Assembly (NCBI GenBank): GCA_902630465.1
Contig: CACOVJ010000008.1
Coordinates: 1-44,050, forward strand
DNA length: 44,050 nucleotides
From: an uncultured Alphaproteobacteria bacterium
Lineage (GTDB): Bacteria; Pseudomonadota; Alphaproteobacteria; HIMB59; GCA-002718135
Direction: 5' to 3'
Within the stretch, counting starts at the first letter, position 1. The number at the start of each line of letters is the position of its first letter. The position numbers and the translations under genes are program-made. Shown here piece after piece: positions 33,759 to 43,977 of this stretch. Under the pieces are notes generated by a model. That model saw only the letters and a list, made by a program, of their open reading frames with translations. It searched no databases and had not been told where the DNA came from.

Positions 33759-35177
33759 TTAAATAGTTTGCTTATAAACAATTGTTTGATTTATATCGTT
33801 TATAAAATATTTATCAATATTGCCATTAGTCCATTTAATTAAAATACTCTCTACTTTCTCTCCCTTCCTTATTCCATAATGTGCAACAGGTTCCATCTGA
33901 CATAAATAGCCTGATCCAGAGTCAATTGTTTTAGAATGTGTTCTCATATTTGTATTTAACGTTACTGTTGCCCCTCTTGCAGGTGCGCCATAAATATTAA
34001 TAGGTTTAATGCGAATAAAATTAGAATCTAAATTTACATTAGCTTTAAATAAACTTAGCGGTTGTAAACCTGATTCACCATGAGAAACCAATAATTCTAA
34101 TACTCCATCATTATCTATATCAGCAACAGCGGCACCCGTTCCAAGCCCTTGAGGCTCAAGAGCATTTACTAATGGTATTTCTTTTAGAATTCCATCATCA
34201 AATATTTTAAATAATTTATTTGGCTGACCAATATTGTTCATAAATATTTCATCATATCCATCATTATCAAAATCCGCTGATATTATAGTTCGTACTAAAG
34301 TAGGGGATTTAAATTCTAATGATGATTTGTCATTAAAAGTATCCTTTTCTCTTACAAATATTCGATGGTAACCATTCCAATTGCCAGTAACTATATCTAA
34401 TTGACCATCGTAGTTAAAATCAGTTAAAGCCGTTCCTCTTCCATTTTGAAACAAATCCTGAACTCCATTTTTCCCTGCTAAATCATTAAATGTGCCATTT
34501 ATATTTTTGTATAGAAAATTAGGACCTCTTTCATTAGCTGCAAATATGTCAACTTGATTTGAAATTATATGACCGGCTACTACTGCCCTCCCACCTGTTA
34601 TTTGATCTATATTTAGTGCTGGTGCTAAGTCATAAATTTTCGAGTCATCTAATTCGTAAAAACGAGTTGGTCCTCCATAATTCGCAACATATACCCCATA
34701 CTTTCCAAGACCTTCGCGATCAACACAAACAACAGATCTTCCTGCAGTTAAATTTAATTTTTTAAAATTATCATCAATCTCAAAATAATCATAAATATTT
34801 TTATCATTGTCTAAAAGTCTATCAGAGTATTTTTTTTCTCCACTATAAGTATCAGTATTTAAAAAATAAATTTCTTCAAAACCATCTTGATCGATATCAC
34901 AGGCAGTAACTCCAATTGTTTTTCTACTAGCATCCACAAATAAATCATTTTTAATATTATTAACAAGTTTGCCATCCTTATATTTGAGTGCTAGATTAGG
35001 ATAACCAAAACCTGTAACAATAAATTCATAGTTACCATCCTTATCAAAGTCTGTAACCGAAACTCCATAACTCAAACGTTTTTCATTATTATCTATTATT
35101 TGAGAAATATTTTTAAAAAACTCTGCTCTAGCCATGTTACAAAAAAATATAACTATAAATATTAATATTGTCTTCAT
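33759..35177 (-). CDS. Secreted FG-GAP/VCBS repeat protein with ASPIC/UnbV C-terminus (CRTAC1-like)
   Basis: A 472-residue exported protein (signal peptide about 1-18, ending ARA) built of FG-GAP/VCBS repeats. Five or more Asp-rich loops of the calcium-binding type are visible, including DFDKDGNYEF, DIDQDGFEEI, DFNYDGQLDI, DFDNDGYDEI and DIDNDGVLEL. The final 85 residues (about 388-472, with APARGATVTLNTN and ESILIKWTNGNIDKYF) match the ASPIC/UnbV domain. Function is unknown; such proteins are often extracellular. It lies 10 nt downstream of the cysteine-rich secreted protein gene and 14 nt upstream of the DUF4396 gene. Confidence 0.87.
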   Translation of the reverse strand: MKTILIFIVIFFCNMARAEFFKNISQIIDNNEKRLSYGVSVTDFDKDGNYEFIVTGFGYPNLALKYKDGKLVNNIKNDLFVDASRKTIGVTACDIDQDGFEEIYFLNTDTYSGEKKYSDRLLDNDKNIYDYFEIDDNFKKLNLTAGRSVVCVDREGLGKYGVYVANYGGPTRFYELDDSKIYDLAPALNIDQITGGRAVVAGHIISNQVDIFAANERGPNFLYKNINGTFNDLAGKNGVQDLFQNGRGTALTDFNYDGQLDIVTGNWNGYHRIFVREKDTFNDKSSLEFKSPTLVRTIISADFDNDGYDEIFMNNIGQPNKLFKIFDDGILKEIPLVNALEPQGLGTGAAVADIDNDGVLELLVSHGESGLQPLSLFKANVNLDSNFIRIKPINIYGAPARGATVTLNTNMRTHSKTIDSGSGYLCQMEPVAHYGIRKGEKVESILIKWTNGNIDKYFINDINQTIVYKQTI

Positions 35178-35187
35178 ATAGTTTTAG

Positions 35188-35895
35188 TTATTGAGCTAAA
35201 TTAATAAATATATCTCCCATACCAAAATTTAATTCATCTGAAGACATGCTATTTCTAATTTCACACATAGGACCCGTAATTTCATGATTGTCAATATAAT
35301 CTATATCGTACTTGTTACAAGTTGAAGCGTTATGCATTAAGCCAATTACAAGCTTTCCATCAATTGAGTATGTATAATCAGGATGAAGTTTGCCACCTTG
35401 ACAAAAATAATTTCTATTCACAAGCTCTGGAAAATCATTTTTATCACAAGGATTATCTATAACGATTGCATTAATGTATTCTTCTTGACCGTCAAAATTT
35501 ATATTTATTTTTTTTGTTGATGCATATTTCATAACATCACATAGGCATGGCCAACAACATTTATAATATTGACCACAAATTTTTTCATTTGTATCAACAT
35601 CTTTTAAATAAATTTCATCCGGTTGCGTATTTGGCGAAATAAGAGAACCAGAAACTGAACAATACAATTTATTAAAATTTATAAATTCATCGTAATCTAG
35701 TTTCTGATCTAAAATGTATTTAAAGAATCTGGGGCCAGCTGCATTTCTGTTCCCATCTGGAAAAATTTTTGGCCAATCTTGTAATAGTTTTTGATAAATT
35801 TCTTCTTCATTTGCATAGCTTTTAAAAGGTAGAGATATAATAAAGGTTGATAAAATAAAAAAAGTAGTAACAATTAATTTAATAGCTTTTGACAT
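35188..35895 (-). CDS. Hypothetical cysteine-rich secreted protein
   Basis: Not recognised. ATG 35895 is preferred to 35940 because it begins a clean signal peptide (MSKAIKLIVTTFFILSTFI, ending near SYA). The mature part of about 210 residues has ten cysteines, five of them in a cluster CGQYYKCCWPCLC near the middle, consistent with several disulfides in the periplasm. A segment DGKLVIGLMHNAST and a C-terminal GMGDIFINLAQ have no known match to me. It is directly upstream of the FG-GAP/ASPIC gene (10-nt gap), so a shared pathway is possible. Confidence 0.72.
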   Translation of the reverse strand: MSKAIKLIVTTFFILSTFIISLPFKSYANEEEIYQKLLQDWPKIFPDGNRNAAGPRFFKYILDQKLDYDEFINFNKLYCSVSGSLISPNTQPDEIYLKDVDTNEKICGQYYKCCWPCLCDVMKYASTKKININFDGQEEYINAIVIDNPCDKNDFPELVNRNYFCQGGKLHPDYTYSIDGKLVIGLMHNASTCNKYDIDYIDNHEITGPMCEIRNSMSSDELNFGMGDIFINLAQ

Positions 35896-36063
35896 ATTGG
35901 TTAAATAGTTTGAGCTAAAAAAATGTAAATCCCCGTTCATAGTTTAAATCATATTGAAGCACCTTGGCGTACTTTTTCTCGTATCCCATAAAATCTTGTG
36001 CTACTGTAGTAATGTTAGATATTGCACTAAATACAAGGAATATATATAGGCAATAGCATATCA

Positions 36064-36138
36064 TGGGGCGTCGCCAAGCGGTAAGGCACCGGTTTTTGGA
36101 GTCGGCATTCGTAGGTTCGAATCCTACCGCCCCAGCCA
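36064..36138 (+). tRNA. tRNA-Gln (anticodon UUG)
   Basis: A full cloverleaf: acceptor TGGGGCG pairs with CGCCCCA (36128-36134), the anticodon stem CCGGT/GTCGG encloses loop TTTTGGA with anticodon TTG, and the T arm is GTAGG-TTCGAAT-CCTAC. Discriminator G is followed by an encoded CCA (36136-36138). It is alone on the plus strand among minus-strand genes. The reverse strand gives a long spurious open frame. Confidence 0.96.
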
Positions 36139-36284
36139 AAAAATCCAATAGCAAGTTGTCGTTTTCCAAAGTGGGCACACTTAAAAGATATTTTTTTATA
36201 AAAAAAATTTATCCAAGTATTTTAACAAATTTATAGTTTTAATTATTAAAGTGAATAAAGAATTTGAAGAGAGCCGTAAATATT

Positions 36285-36860
36285 TTATTTTGTGTTAATG
36301 TATCGATCAATATAATTTATTGACTTGAAATAATAATCATTAAACATTTCAATAAAACTTATATTGAACTTTTCATTTCCTTTAACACCCCAAATATTTT
36401 TTTTTCTTATCCAGCCTTTATAATTATTTATTAATATGTAGCACCAATCTATTTTACATTTGGAAAGGCGTACAATTAGTTTTGTATTTATTTCACCAAT
36501 AACTTTTCCATTTATTGAATTATAAATATTAACACTTCTTTTATTTCTTGAAAGAATTAATCCGTATCTTTCACCTGTAAGTAGACTTTTATGCATCCAA
36601 CCAATATTTTTTTCAAAATCTTCTACTTTTCTCCAATCCAAATATTCATCGATTATTTTTACAGGGTAATTTTTAGATATATAATTTAATTTTATTGGAT
36701 AATTTTTACTCGGTCCGACACGCATATTTGAATCATTTGACTTAAGTGAGACATATCTAGGTATTTCAAGTCCAGTTTGAGACCCAATGTTATCAGCATA
36801 GCTTAAATTAATTGAAAATAATAAAAATAGTACGTAAAGCAACTTCATACTTGAACTCAT
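36285..36860 (-). CDS. Exported bacterial SH3-domain protein
   Basis: A 191-residue protein with a signal peptide (about 1-22, ending SYA) and two SH3-like segments. The first is SNMRVGPSKNYPIKLNYISKNYPVKIIDEYLDWRKVED followed by IGWMHKSLLTG (about 38-94), the arrangement of the SH3_4 family. The second, KVIGEINTKLIVRLSKCKIDWCYILINNYKGWIRKKNIWGV (about 118-158), repeats the plan. The domains usually bind cell wall or peptides. A role in the envelope is likely, but no enzyme domain is present. Confidence 0.85.
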   Translation of the reverse strand: MSSSMKLLYVLFLLFSINLSYADNIGSQTGLEIPRYVSLKSNDSNMRVGPSKNYPIKLNYISKNYPVKIIDEYLDWRKVEDFEKNIGWMHKSLLTGERYGLILSRNKRSVNIYNSINGKVIGEINTKLIVRLSKCKIDWCYILINNYKGWIRKKNIWGVKGNEKFNISFIEMFNDYYFKSINYIDRYINTK

Positions 36861-36880
36861 AAAGTAGCATACTTTAATAT
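36851..36880 (+). promoter_or_regulatory. Predicted promoter of tRNA-Arg
   Basis: TTGAAC (36851-36856) and TAATAT (36875-36880) are separated by 18 nt, 23 nt upstream of the tRNA. The -10 lies in a 16-bp perfect palindrome ACTTTAATATTAAAGT (36871-36886). The -35 overlaps the start of the minus-strand SH3 gene. Confidence 0.45.
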
Positions 36881-36903
36881 TAAAGTGTATAACATATTAT
36901 TTA

Positions 36904-36980
36904 GCGCCCGTAGCTCAATTGGATAGAGCGCATGACTACGGATCATGAGGTTAGGAGTTCGACTCTTCTCGGGCGCGCCA
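36904..36980 (+). tRNA. tRNA-Arg (anticodon ACG)
   Basis: A full cloverleaf: acceptor GCGCCCG pairs with CGGGCGC (36970-36976), D arm AGCTC...GAGC, and anticodon stem CATGA/TCATG with loop CTACGGA, anticodon ACG (read as ICG after deamination). The T arm is followed by discriminator G and an encoded CCA (36978-36980). Confidence 0.96.
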
Positions 36981-37048
36981 TTAAATTTTTAAAAATTGTA
37001 TTTTATTTACTTATATAAGTTTATTAATATAATTATTATATAACTGTT

Positions 37049-38077
37049 ATGCTTAAGAATTTTACATCAGAAGATATACACAAAGAAAAAACTTTAAAAA
37101 ATAATTTCCTAAATGCGGAATACAAGAGCTTAGGTTTTAATTGTAATATTTTAAAGGGTAATTTTTATTTAGATTCATATAATTATTTTGTTATTGATAA
37201 AGAATTTAGAACTTTTGCTGATTTGTTTAGTAGAGATAAATATCAAAACAATGAGCATTTTTTTTCACAAAAATTTTATAAAAATTTTAAATCAAAGATT
37301 GATAATTTCAAGCAGTTTGAAAATATCTTCATACTTGGGTCAAATGCAGCAAATAATTATTATTCAAATCTTTTGCAGTTTCTCCCAAGAATTTTTTTTA
37401 TAAATAAAAGCAAAATTAAAATCGCAATTCATAGAAATTCCTCTACTAAATTTAGGGAGTTTATAAAATTAATACTTGAAGAAAAAAACGTCAATTTTTC
37501 ATTTATATATTTAGATGATGGGTTTTATAAATTTACAAATTGTGAAATACCTCAATTTTTAAACTTAAATAAATCTATTACTATTTTAAAAAATCTATTA
37601 ATACCTAATAATCAAGAAACTGATGATAAAAAAATTTATGTAACAAGAGAAGATTCAGCTTATAGAAAAGTTGTTAATGAAGCTGATATAATTCCAATTT
37701 TAAGATCTAAAGGATACAAAGTTATTAATCCTTATTTATACACAATCAATGAACAGATAAAAATTTTTTCTGGAGCAAATAAAATCATAGCACCACATGG
37801 TTCAAATTTATCAAATATTATTTTTTGTAAACCAGGCACTCAAATTTATGAGATTGGTCCTAAGTTTACAAATAGTTTTGAGAAAATATTTGAAAACAGG
37901 TATAAAAATTTAGCTGAAATTCGAGGTTTAAGCTACATAAGACTCATAGCAGACAGTGTCACTGTTGATAGTCATTCAGATCTTGCACTTAAATATATAA
38001 ACTCAAAAATATTGGATGAAAGTAATTATTATAAAAATTTAATTGTTAAAGTTACTCAACTTTCATCATTAATATAA
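37049..38077 (+). CDS. GT61 (DUF563)-type glycosyltransferase
   Basis: A 342-residue cytoplasmic protein. The C-terminal half has the GT61/DUF563 motifs: KIYVTREDSAYRKVVNEADI (about 192-211), GYKVINPYLYTINEQIKIFSGANKIIAPHGSNLSNIIF and PGTQIYEIGP. In bacteria such proteins add sugars to polysaccharides or glycans. The N-terminal part is divergent, with weak similarity to anything. It stands alone on the plus strand, after tRNA-Arg and before a convergent S49 peptidase whose stop codon abuts its own. Confidence 0.85.
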   Translation: MLKNFTSEDIHKEKTLKNNFLNAEYKSLGFNCNILKGNFYLDSYNYFVIDKEFRTFADLFSRDKYQNNEHFFSQKFYKNFKSKIDNFKQFENIFILGSNAANNYYSNLLQFLPRIFFINKSKIKIAIHRNSSTKFREFIKLILEEKNVNFSFIYLDDGFYKFTNCEIPQFLNLNKSITILKNLLIPNNQETDDKKIYVTREDSAYRKVVNEADIIPILRSKGYKVINPYLYTINEQIKIFSGANKIIAPHGSNLSNIIFCKPGTQIYEIGPKFTNSFEKIFENRYKNLAEIRGLSYIRLIADSVTVDSHSDLALKYINSKILDESNYYKNLIVKVTQLSSLI

Positions 38078-39082
38078 TTAACATTTATTTAAAAAAGTAG
38101 GTAATAAAGATATAAAATTGGTATTAAGTTGGTTGCAAATACTAGTGTAATTGGGTTTAAGAAAACTTACTAGATATTTATTGAAAATACTTTCTCTAAT
38201 ATTAATTTCTATAAGTTTATAATTATTATAACCATTTGTTTTTATAATATTATTTATTAACTCTTCAAAATCTATAACACCATCTATTAGAAATTTTTCC
38301 TTAGCTTGGTTACTATTAAATATTAGAGCTCCTATATCATTTTTTAATGTCGTTACTTCAATTTTTCTGCTTTTTGAAACTTTTAATAAAAAATCATCAT
38401 AGATATCTTCAACTATTCTTTGAAGATGTTGTAACTCCTCATTAGTTGGTTTTCTAAAAGGGTTATACAAATCTTTAGAGCTTCCAGCACTTTGATTATA
38501 TATTTGAATTCCATTTTTAGTTTCTATTTTTTGACCAATTAATCCAGTAGAAATAGCTGTTGGCTTATCATAGTAATACCAGCTTGGACCACTAACCCCG
38601 ATACTTCCTATTATAGATCCATAATTTGCATATATTTTATCACCTGTTGTTGCAGCCCAATAGCCTCCTGATGCTAATAAGCCATTAGTGTAAAAATATA
38701 TTTTTGTATTATTTTCTCTTTTATAATCATTTATTATTTTTTCTAAATGTACAGATGATGATACTGTTCCACCAGGAGAATTAATTTTAATAATTAAAAT
38801 TTTAGGATTAATCGTTTGTAATTCAGATAAATATTTTTTTATATCTTCAGGATTAATATAATTAACTACATTTTTTATTAATGAATAATCTAAATTATTT
38901 AATATTGGTCCATTTAGATTTAAAATAGCTATTATATTCTTTGAACTTTTTTCTCCTTTTATGGTTCTGTAGTTTTGGGTATTATAATCAAGTAAATTAC
39001 TTACTAAACTTATAATTATGATAAAAGTGGTAAAACCTAATAAAATACCCAAGGTTTTTAAAAATATATTTATGAATGGCAT
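38078..39082 (-). CDS. Signal peptide peptidase SppA-like S49 protease
   Basis: A 334-residue membrane-anchored serine protease that cleaves leftover signal peptides. The N-terminal membrane segment is at about 10-30. A ClpP-like fold follows with INSPGGTVSSSVHLEKI and the catalytic serine at Ser138 in LLASGGYWAA. GSIIGSIGVSG (155-165) is present, and the general base is probably Lys189, 51 residues after the serine, as in the Ser/Lys dyad of the short SppA family. The 334-residue length fits the single-domain class. The stop abuts that of the GT61 gene. It diverges from groES, whose control region lies in the 151-bp gap. Confidence 0.9.
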   Translation of the reverse strand: MPFINIFLKTLGILLGFTTFIIIISLVSNLLDYNTQNYRTIKGEKSSKNIIAILNLNGPILNNLDYSLIKNVVNYINPEDIKKYLSELQTINPKILIIKINSPGGTVSSSVHLEKIINDYKRENNTKIYFYTNGLLASGGYWAATTGDKIYANYGSIIGSIGVSGPSWYYYDKPTAISTGLIGQKIETKNGIQIYNQSAGSSKDLYNPFRKPTNEELQHLQRIVEDIYDDFLLKVSKSRKIEVTTLKNDIGALIFNSNQAKEKFLIDGVIDFEELINNIIKTNGYNNYKLIEINIRESIFNKYLVSFLKPNYTSICNQLNTNFISLLPTFLNKC

Positions 39083-39164
39083 AATTAAAGAATATCATAA
39101 GTTTTAAAAATATTTAAAAATTCTTTATTTCATACTTGAATCATAACTAATAATGCTTAAATAA

Positions 39165-39191
39165 TTAGCACTCTAATAGTTAGAGTGCTAA
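39165..39191 (+). promoter_or_regulatory. CIRCE operator (HrcA binding site)
   Basis: A perfect inverted repeat TTAGCACTC (39165-39173), nine-base spacer, GAGTGCTAA (39183-39191), identical to the CIRCE consensus. It lies 42 bp before the groES start and just downstream of a candidate promoter (TTGAAT at 39136-39141, TAAATA at 39158-39163). HrcA repression released by heat shock is expected. Confidence 0.97.
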
Positions 39192-39233
39192 TTAAATATT
39201 GTTATTTATCAATAACTTAATAAATGAGGAAAT

Positions 39234-39536
39234 ATGAAATTTAGACCGCTACATGATAGAGTCCTAGTTAAGAGAGTGGACTCTGATCAAAAAACAGCAG
39301 GAGGAATTATAATTCCAGATACAGCTCAAGAGAAGCCTATGGAGGGCGAAGTATTGGAAATTGGTTCTGGGGCTAGAGATGAAACTGGAAAGCTGGTACC
39401 ATTAGACGTTAAAAAAGGTGATAAAATCCTTTTTGGTAAATGGTCAGGCACAGAAGTAAAAATGAATGGTGAGGATTACCTTATTATGAAAGAGTCAGAC
39501 ATAATGGGTATTATCACAACAGGTAAGAAAAAATAA
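39234..39536 (+). CDS. groES: Co-chaperonin GroES
   Basis: The lid of the GroEL folding chamber, 100 residues. The N-terminal [35 protein letters not shown] contains the mobile loop that contacts GroEL (about 17-35). The core reads [28 protein letters not shown] and a C-terminal [13 protein letters not shown]. Length is normal. GAGGAAA precedes the ATG. It is the first gene of the CIRCE-controlled groES-groEL operon, with groEL 24 nt downstream. Confidence 0.98.
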   Translation: MKFRPLHDRVLVKRVDSDQKTAGGIIIPDTAQEKPMEGEVLEIGSGARDETGKLVPLDVKKGDKILFGKWSGTEVKMNGEDYLIMKESDIMGIITTGKKK

Positions 39537-41228
<1,692 letters not shown>

Positions 41229-41250
41229 ATTTTAATTTAATTTAAATACT

Positions 41251-41276
41251 AAGGGCATTTCGGTGCCCTTTTTTTA
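41251..41276 (+). terminator. Intrinsic terminator of groESL
   Basis: A 7-bp perfect stem AAGGGCA (41251-41257) / TGCCCTT (41264-41270) with loop TTTCGG and a run of T to 41275. It slightly overlaps the stop of the convergent glutathione peroxidase gene. Confidence 0.92.
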
Positions 41277-41810
41277 TATTAATTTATCAATTTGTTTTGT
41301 AATTTTTGAACTATCAGGTTTTGTCATTGATGACCAAGATTCAACTAACTCTCCATTTCGATCAAAAAGAAATTTAAAAAAATTCCATTTAGGTTTTTTA
41401 TTGTAAGTTGTATTTAACCAGTCATAAATGGGATGTGCATCGGTGCCTTTTACATTCATTGGAGATGAAGTAACAAAACCTACACCATAGTTTACTAAAC
41501 ATATTTTTTTAATGTCTTCTACTTCTTCATACTCTTGATAAAAAGAGTTACTAGTAGTTGCAATTATGGTTAAATCACTATCTTTATATTCAAGAAAAAG
41601 ATTTTGTAGATTGGCATACTGAGGTGTATACCCACATCTTGAAGCAGTATTCACGACTAAAATTGGCATACCAGAAAATTTTTCAAGATTAACTAAATTA
41701 CCATCAATATCTTCAAAAGAAAAATCAAACAGAGTAGTGTTTTCTTTGGCCATAATTGTGTTGTTTATCAAAAACATAAGTAAAAAAACAAGTAAAATTC
41801 TGAATTCCAT
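41274..41810 (-). CDS. Exported glutathione peroxidase-like protein
   Basis: Peroxidase of the GPx family; about 178 residues from ATG 41810, which starts a signal-like hydrophobic segment (MEFRILLVFLLMFLIN). The upstream ATG 41861 would add 17 residues and spoil that segment. The peroxidatic cysteine is in VNTASRCGYTPQY. The usual second motif CNQFGxQEPG is replaced by SNSFYQEYEE, keeping the Gln-Glu pair, and WNFFKFLFDRNGELV has the family tryptophan. Thioredoxin may be the real reductant. It diverges from the MscS gene across 25 bp. Confidence 0.85.
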   Translation of the reverse strand: MEFRILLVFLLMFLINNTIMAKENTTLFDFSFEDIDGNLVNLEKFSGMPILVVNTASRCGYTPQYANLQNLFLEYKDSDLTIIATTSNSFYQEYEEVEDIKKICLVNYGVGFVTSSPMNVKGTDAHPIYDWLNTTYNKKPKWNFFKFLFDRNGELVESWSSMTKPDSSKITKQIDKLI

Positions 41811-41835
41811 GTTATTGTCATTAGATATATTGGTT

Positions 41836-42969
41836 ATGGAATCATTCAATAGCTTTAACAATCTTTTTTTAGATGTCTGGAATAACGGAGTTTTTGGTAT
41901 AAATGCTACAGATATTATTATAAGTTTAGCTATATTTTTATTCTTCTATCTACTTCGTAGGTTAATTGCCAGATTTATTTTAAATAGAATATCAAGAATT
42001 GTCACAAAGACTAAAAATCAGATTGATGATGCTGTTATTGAAGTCCTTGACGGGCCATTAAAATTTTTCCCAGTTGTTATTGGTTTTTTTATTGCTTCAT
42101 CTTACCTAAATCTCTCTGATCAAAAACAAGAGTTTATAGATTTATTTAACAGATCCTTGATTACAGTATTTATCTTCTGGTTATTACATCAATTAATTAT
42201 ACCCTTTTCTTTTGTAATAAAAAAATTTGAGTCAAAAATTTCTAAGCCTTTAGTTGACTGGACACTAAAAGGTCTAAAAATTTTAGTAATTGTACTAGGC
42301 TCAGTAGCAATTCTAGAGTTATGGGGAATACGAGTTGGTCCAGTAATAGCTGGTCTAGGCTTACTGGGCGTTGCAGTTGCACTGGGAGCTCAAGATTTAT
42401 TTAAAAATTTAATTAGTGGAATTATGATATTAATGGAAAAAAGATTCACTATAGGTGATGTAATTTTGGTCTCTAATGAAGTTGAAGGCGTGGTTGAGCA
42501 AATAGGATTTCGTTCTACTCTTGTCAGAAGGTTTGACTCAACTCCAGTTATGGTTCCAAATTATAAATTTGCAGAACAATCAGTTACAAATTATACTAGA
42601 AGACACCACAGAAGAATTAGATGGTTAATTGGTTTAGAATATAGAACAACAATTGATCAATTAAGAACTATAAGAAATAGAATTTATGATTTGATAAATA
42701 ATGAAAAAGATTTTGCTAAAAATGAAAATGCAAGTTTTTACGTAAGAATAGATAGTTTTTCTGATAGTTCTATTGATATTTTAATACAAGCTTTTACCGT
42801 AACTAATGATTGGGGTGAATTTTTAAAAATAAAAGAAAATCTTGCAATTAAAATAATTGAAATAGTAGAAGAGAATAATGGTGGTTTTGCATTCCCTAGT
42901 CAATCAATTTATATTGAAAGTTCTCCAACTGATAAACCAGAAATATTTAACTCAAAATTAAAAATGTAA
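41836..42969 (+). CDS. MscS-family mechanosensitive channel
   Basis: Inner-membrane small-conductance channel that opens under osmotic stress. ATG 41836 is chosen because it leaves 25 bp to the divergent gene and fits the N-terminus; upstream starts would overlap it. The 377 residues have about four N-terminal membrane helices. The pore-lining TM3 glycine-alanine segment is GLGLLGVAVALGAQDLFKNLISGI, followed by MEKRFTIGDVILV and the beta domain GVVEQIGFRSTLVRRFDSTPVMVPN. The soluble C-terminal part ends near GGFAFPSQSIYIE. It is 3 nt upstream of the AI-2E permease gene. Confidence 0.94.
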   Translation: MESFNSFNNLFLDVWNNGVFGINATDIIISLAIFLFFYLLRRLIARFILNRISRIVTKTKNQIDDAVIEVLDGPLKFFPVVIGFFIASSYLNLSDQKQEFIDLFNRSLITVFIFWLLHQLIIPFSFVIKKFESKISKPLVDWTLKGLKILVIVLGSVAILELWGIRVGPVIAGLGLLGVAVALGAQDLFKNLISGIMILMEKRFTIGDVILVSNEVEGVVEQIGFRSTLVRRFDSTPVMVPNYKFAEQSVTNYTRRHHRRIRWLIGLEYRTTIDQLRTIRNRIYDLINNEKDFAKNENASFYVRIDSFSDSSIDILIQAFTVTNDWGEFLKIKENLAIKIIEIVEENNGGFAFPSQSIYIESSPTDKPEIFNSKLKM

Positions 42970-42972
42970 ATT

Positions 42973-43977
42973 ATGAATGAAAATAATAAAGTAATTTCTG
43001 GGTCTCTATTTATTTTAGCTAGCATAGCTGTTGCATTTATTCTAAATTTTTCACAACCAATTATGGTACCTTTTGTCTTAGCGTTACTATTAAGAATTTT
43101 GATAGATCCCATTATAGATTTTCAGACAATAAATTTAAAAGTACACAGATTTATCGCCGTGTTTGTAAGTATTTGTTTAATAATACTTATATTTTCAATC
43201 ATTGTTCCATTTGTTGTTTCTTCGGTTGCTACATTTTTAGAATCTGCAGATGATTATAATCAAAAAGTAATTATTTTAATTGAAGCAGTTATAGTAAAAC
43301 TTCAAGAATTTGAAGTTAATATAGATAGAGAAACTATAAGAAATACAATTTTAGAATTACCAATAACCAATTGGGCTACTACTATATTGAGTAATAGTGC
43401 AAATTTTATATCCAAATTTTTGCTTGTCATAATAATTACACTTTTCCTATTACTTGGAAAACCTCCAAAGAATACTTCTAATGAATGGAACGACATAATA
43501 GGATTAGTTAAGAAATATATTTTTACAAAATTCTTAACATCTGCATTTACTGGAATTGCTGCTGGTTTAATTTATTGGTTTCTTGGTTTGGAGTTAGCAT
43601 TCATTTTTGGAACATTAACTTTTATCTTAAATTTTATTCCAGTCATTGGATCAGTAATTGCAGTTCTATTACCATTACCAATTGCCTTCTTACAATATAA
43701 TGATCCCACATTGGTTATTCTAATTATTATATTACCTACAATTATTCATCAAATTGTTGGTAATTTTTTAGAGCCAAAAATATTTGGAGAAAGCTTTGGA
43801 CTGCATCCAATTACAATTATTTTATCTTTGATTTTTTGGGGTATGATATGGGGCTTTATCGGTGTTTTACTAGCTGCACCATTAACAGCAATCATAAGGG
43901 TTACATTTGAAAGATTTGAAACGACAAAACAAATAGCAAGATTATTAGAGGGCAAGATTCATATAAAAGAAAATTAG
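42973..43977 (+). CDS. AI-2E/PerM-family permease
   Basis: A 334-residue membrane protein with about eight hydrophobic segments. The family pattern is visible: N-terminal pair of helices with FVLALLLRILIDPII, a central periplasmic region (about 85-130), LVKKYIFTKFLTSAFTGIAAGLIYWFLGL, TLTFILNFIPVIGSVIAVLLPLPIAFL and LEPKIFGESFGLHPITIILSLIFWGMIWGFIGVLLAAPL. Substrates vary across the family, so transport of AI-2 is not implied. It follows the MscS gene at 3 nt, and its stop overlaps the end of the minus-strand gene at 43974. Confidence 0.93.
   Translation: MNENNKVISGSLFILASIAVAFILNFSQPIMVPFVLALLLRILIDPIIDFQTINLKVHRFIAVFVSICLIILIFSIIVPFVVSSVATFLESADDYNQKVIILIEAVIVKLQEFEVNIDRETIRNTILELPITNWATTILSNSANFISKFLLVIIITLFLLLGKPPKNTSNEWNDIIGLVKKYIFTKFLTSAFTGIAAGLIYWFLGLELAFIFGTLTFILNFIPVIGSVIAVLLPLPIAFLQYNDPTLVILIIILPTIIHQIVGNFLEPKIFGESFGLHPITIILSLIFWGMIWGFIGVLLAAPLTAIIRVTFERFETTKQIARLLEGKIHIKEN

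Noticed and set aside
35915-36178. Open frame of 87 codons on the minus strand containing AGAVGFEPTNADSKNRCLTAWRRP
   Set aside because: It is the antisense of the tRNA-Gln gene at 36064-36138; this translation is a well-known artefact of tRNA genes.
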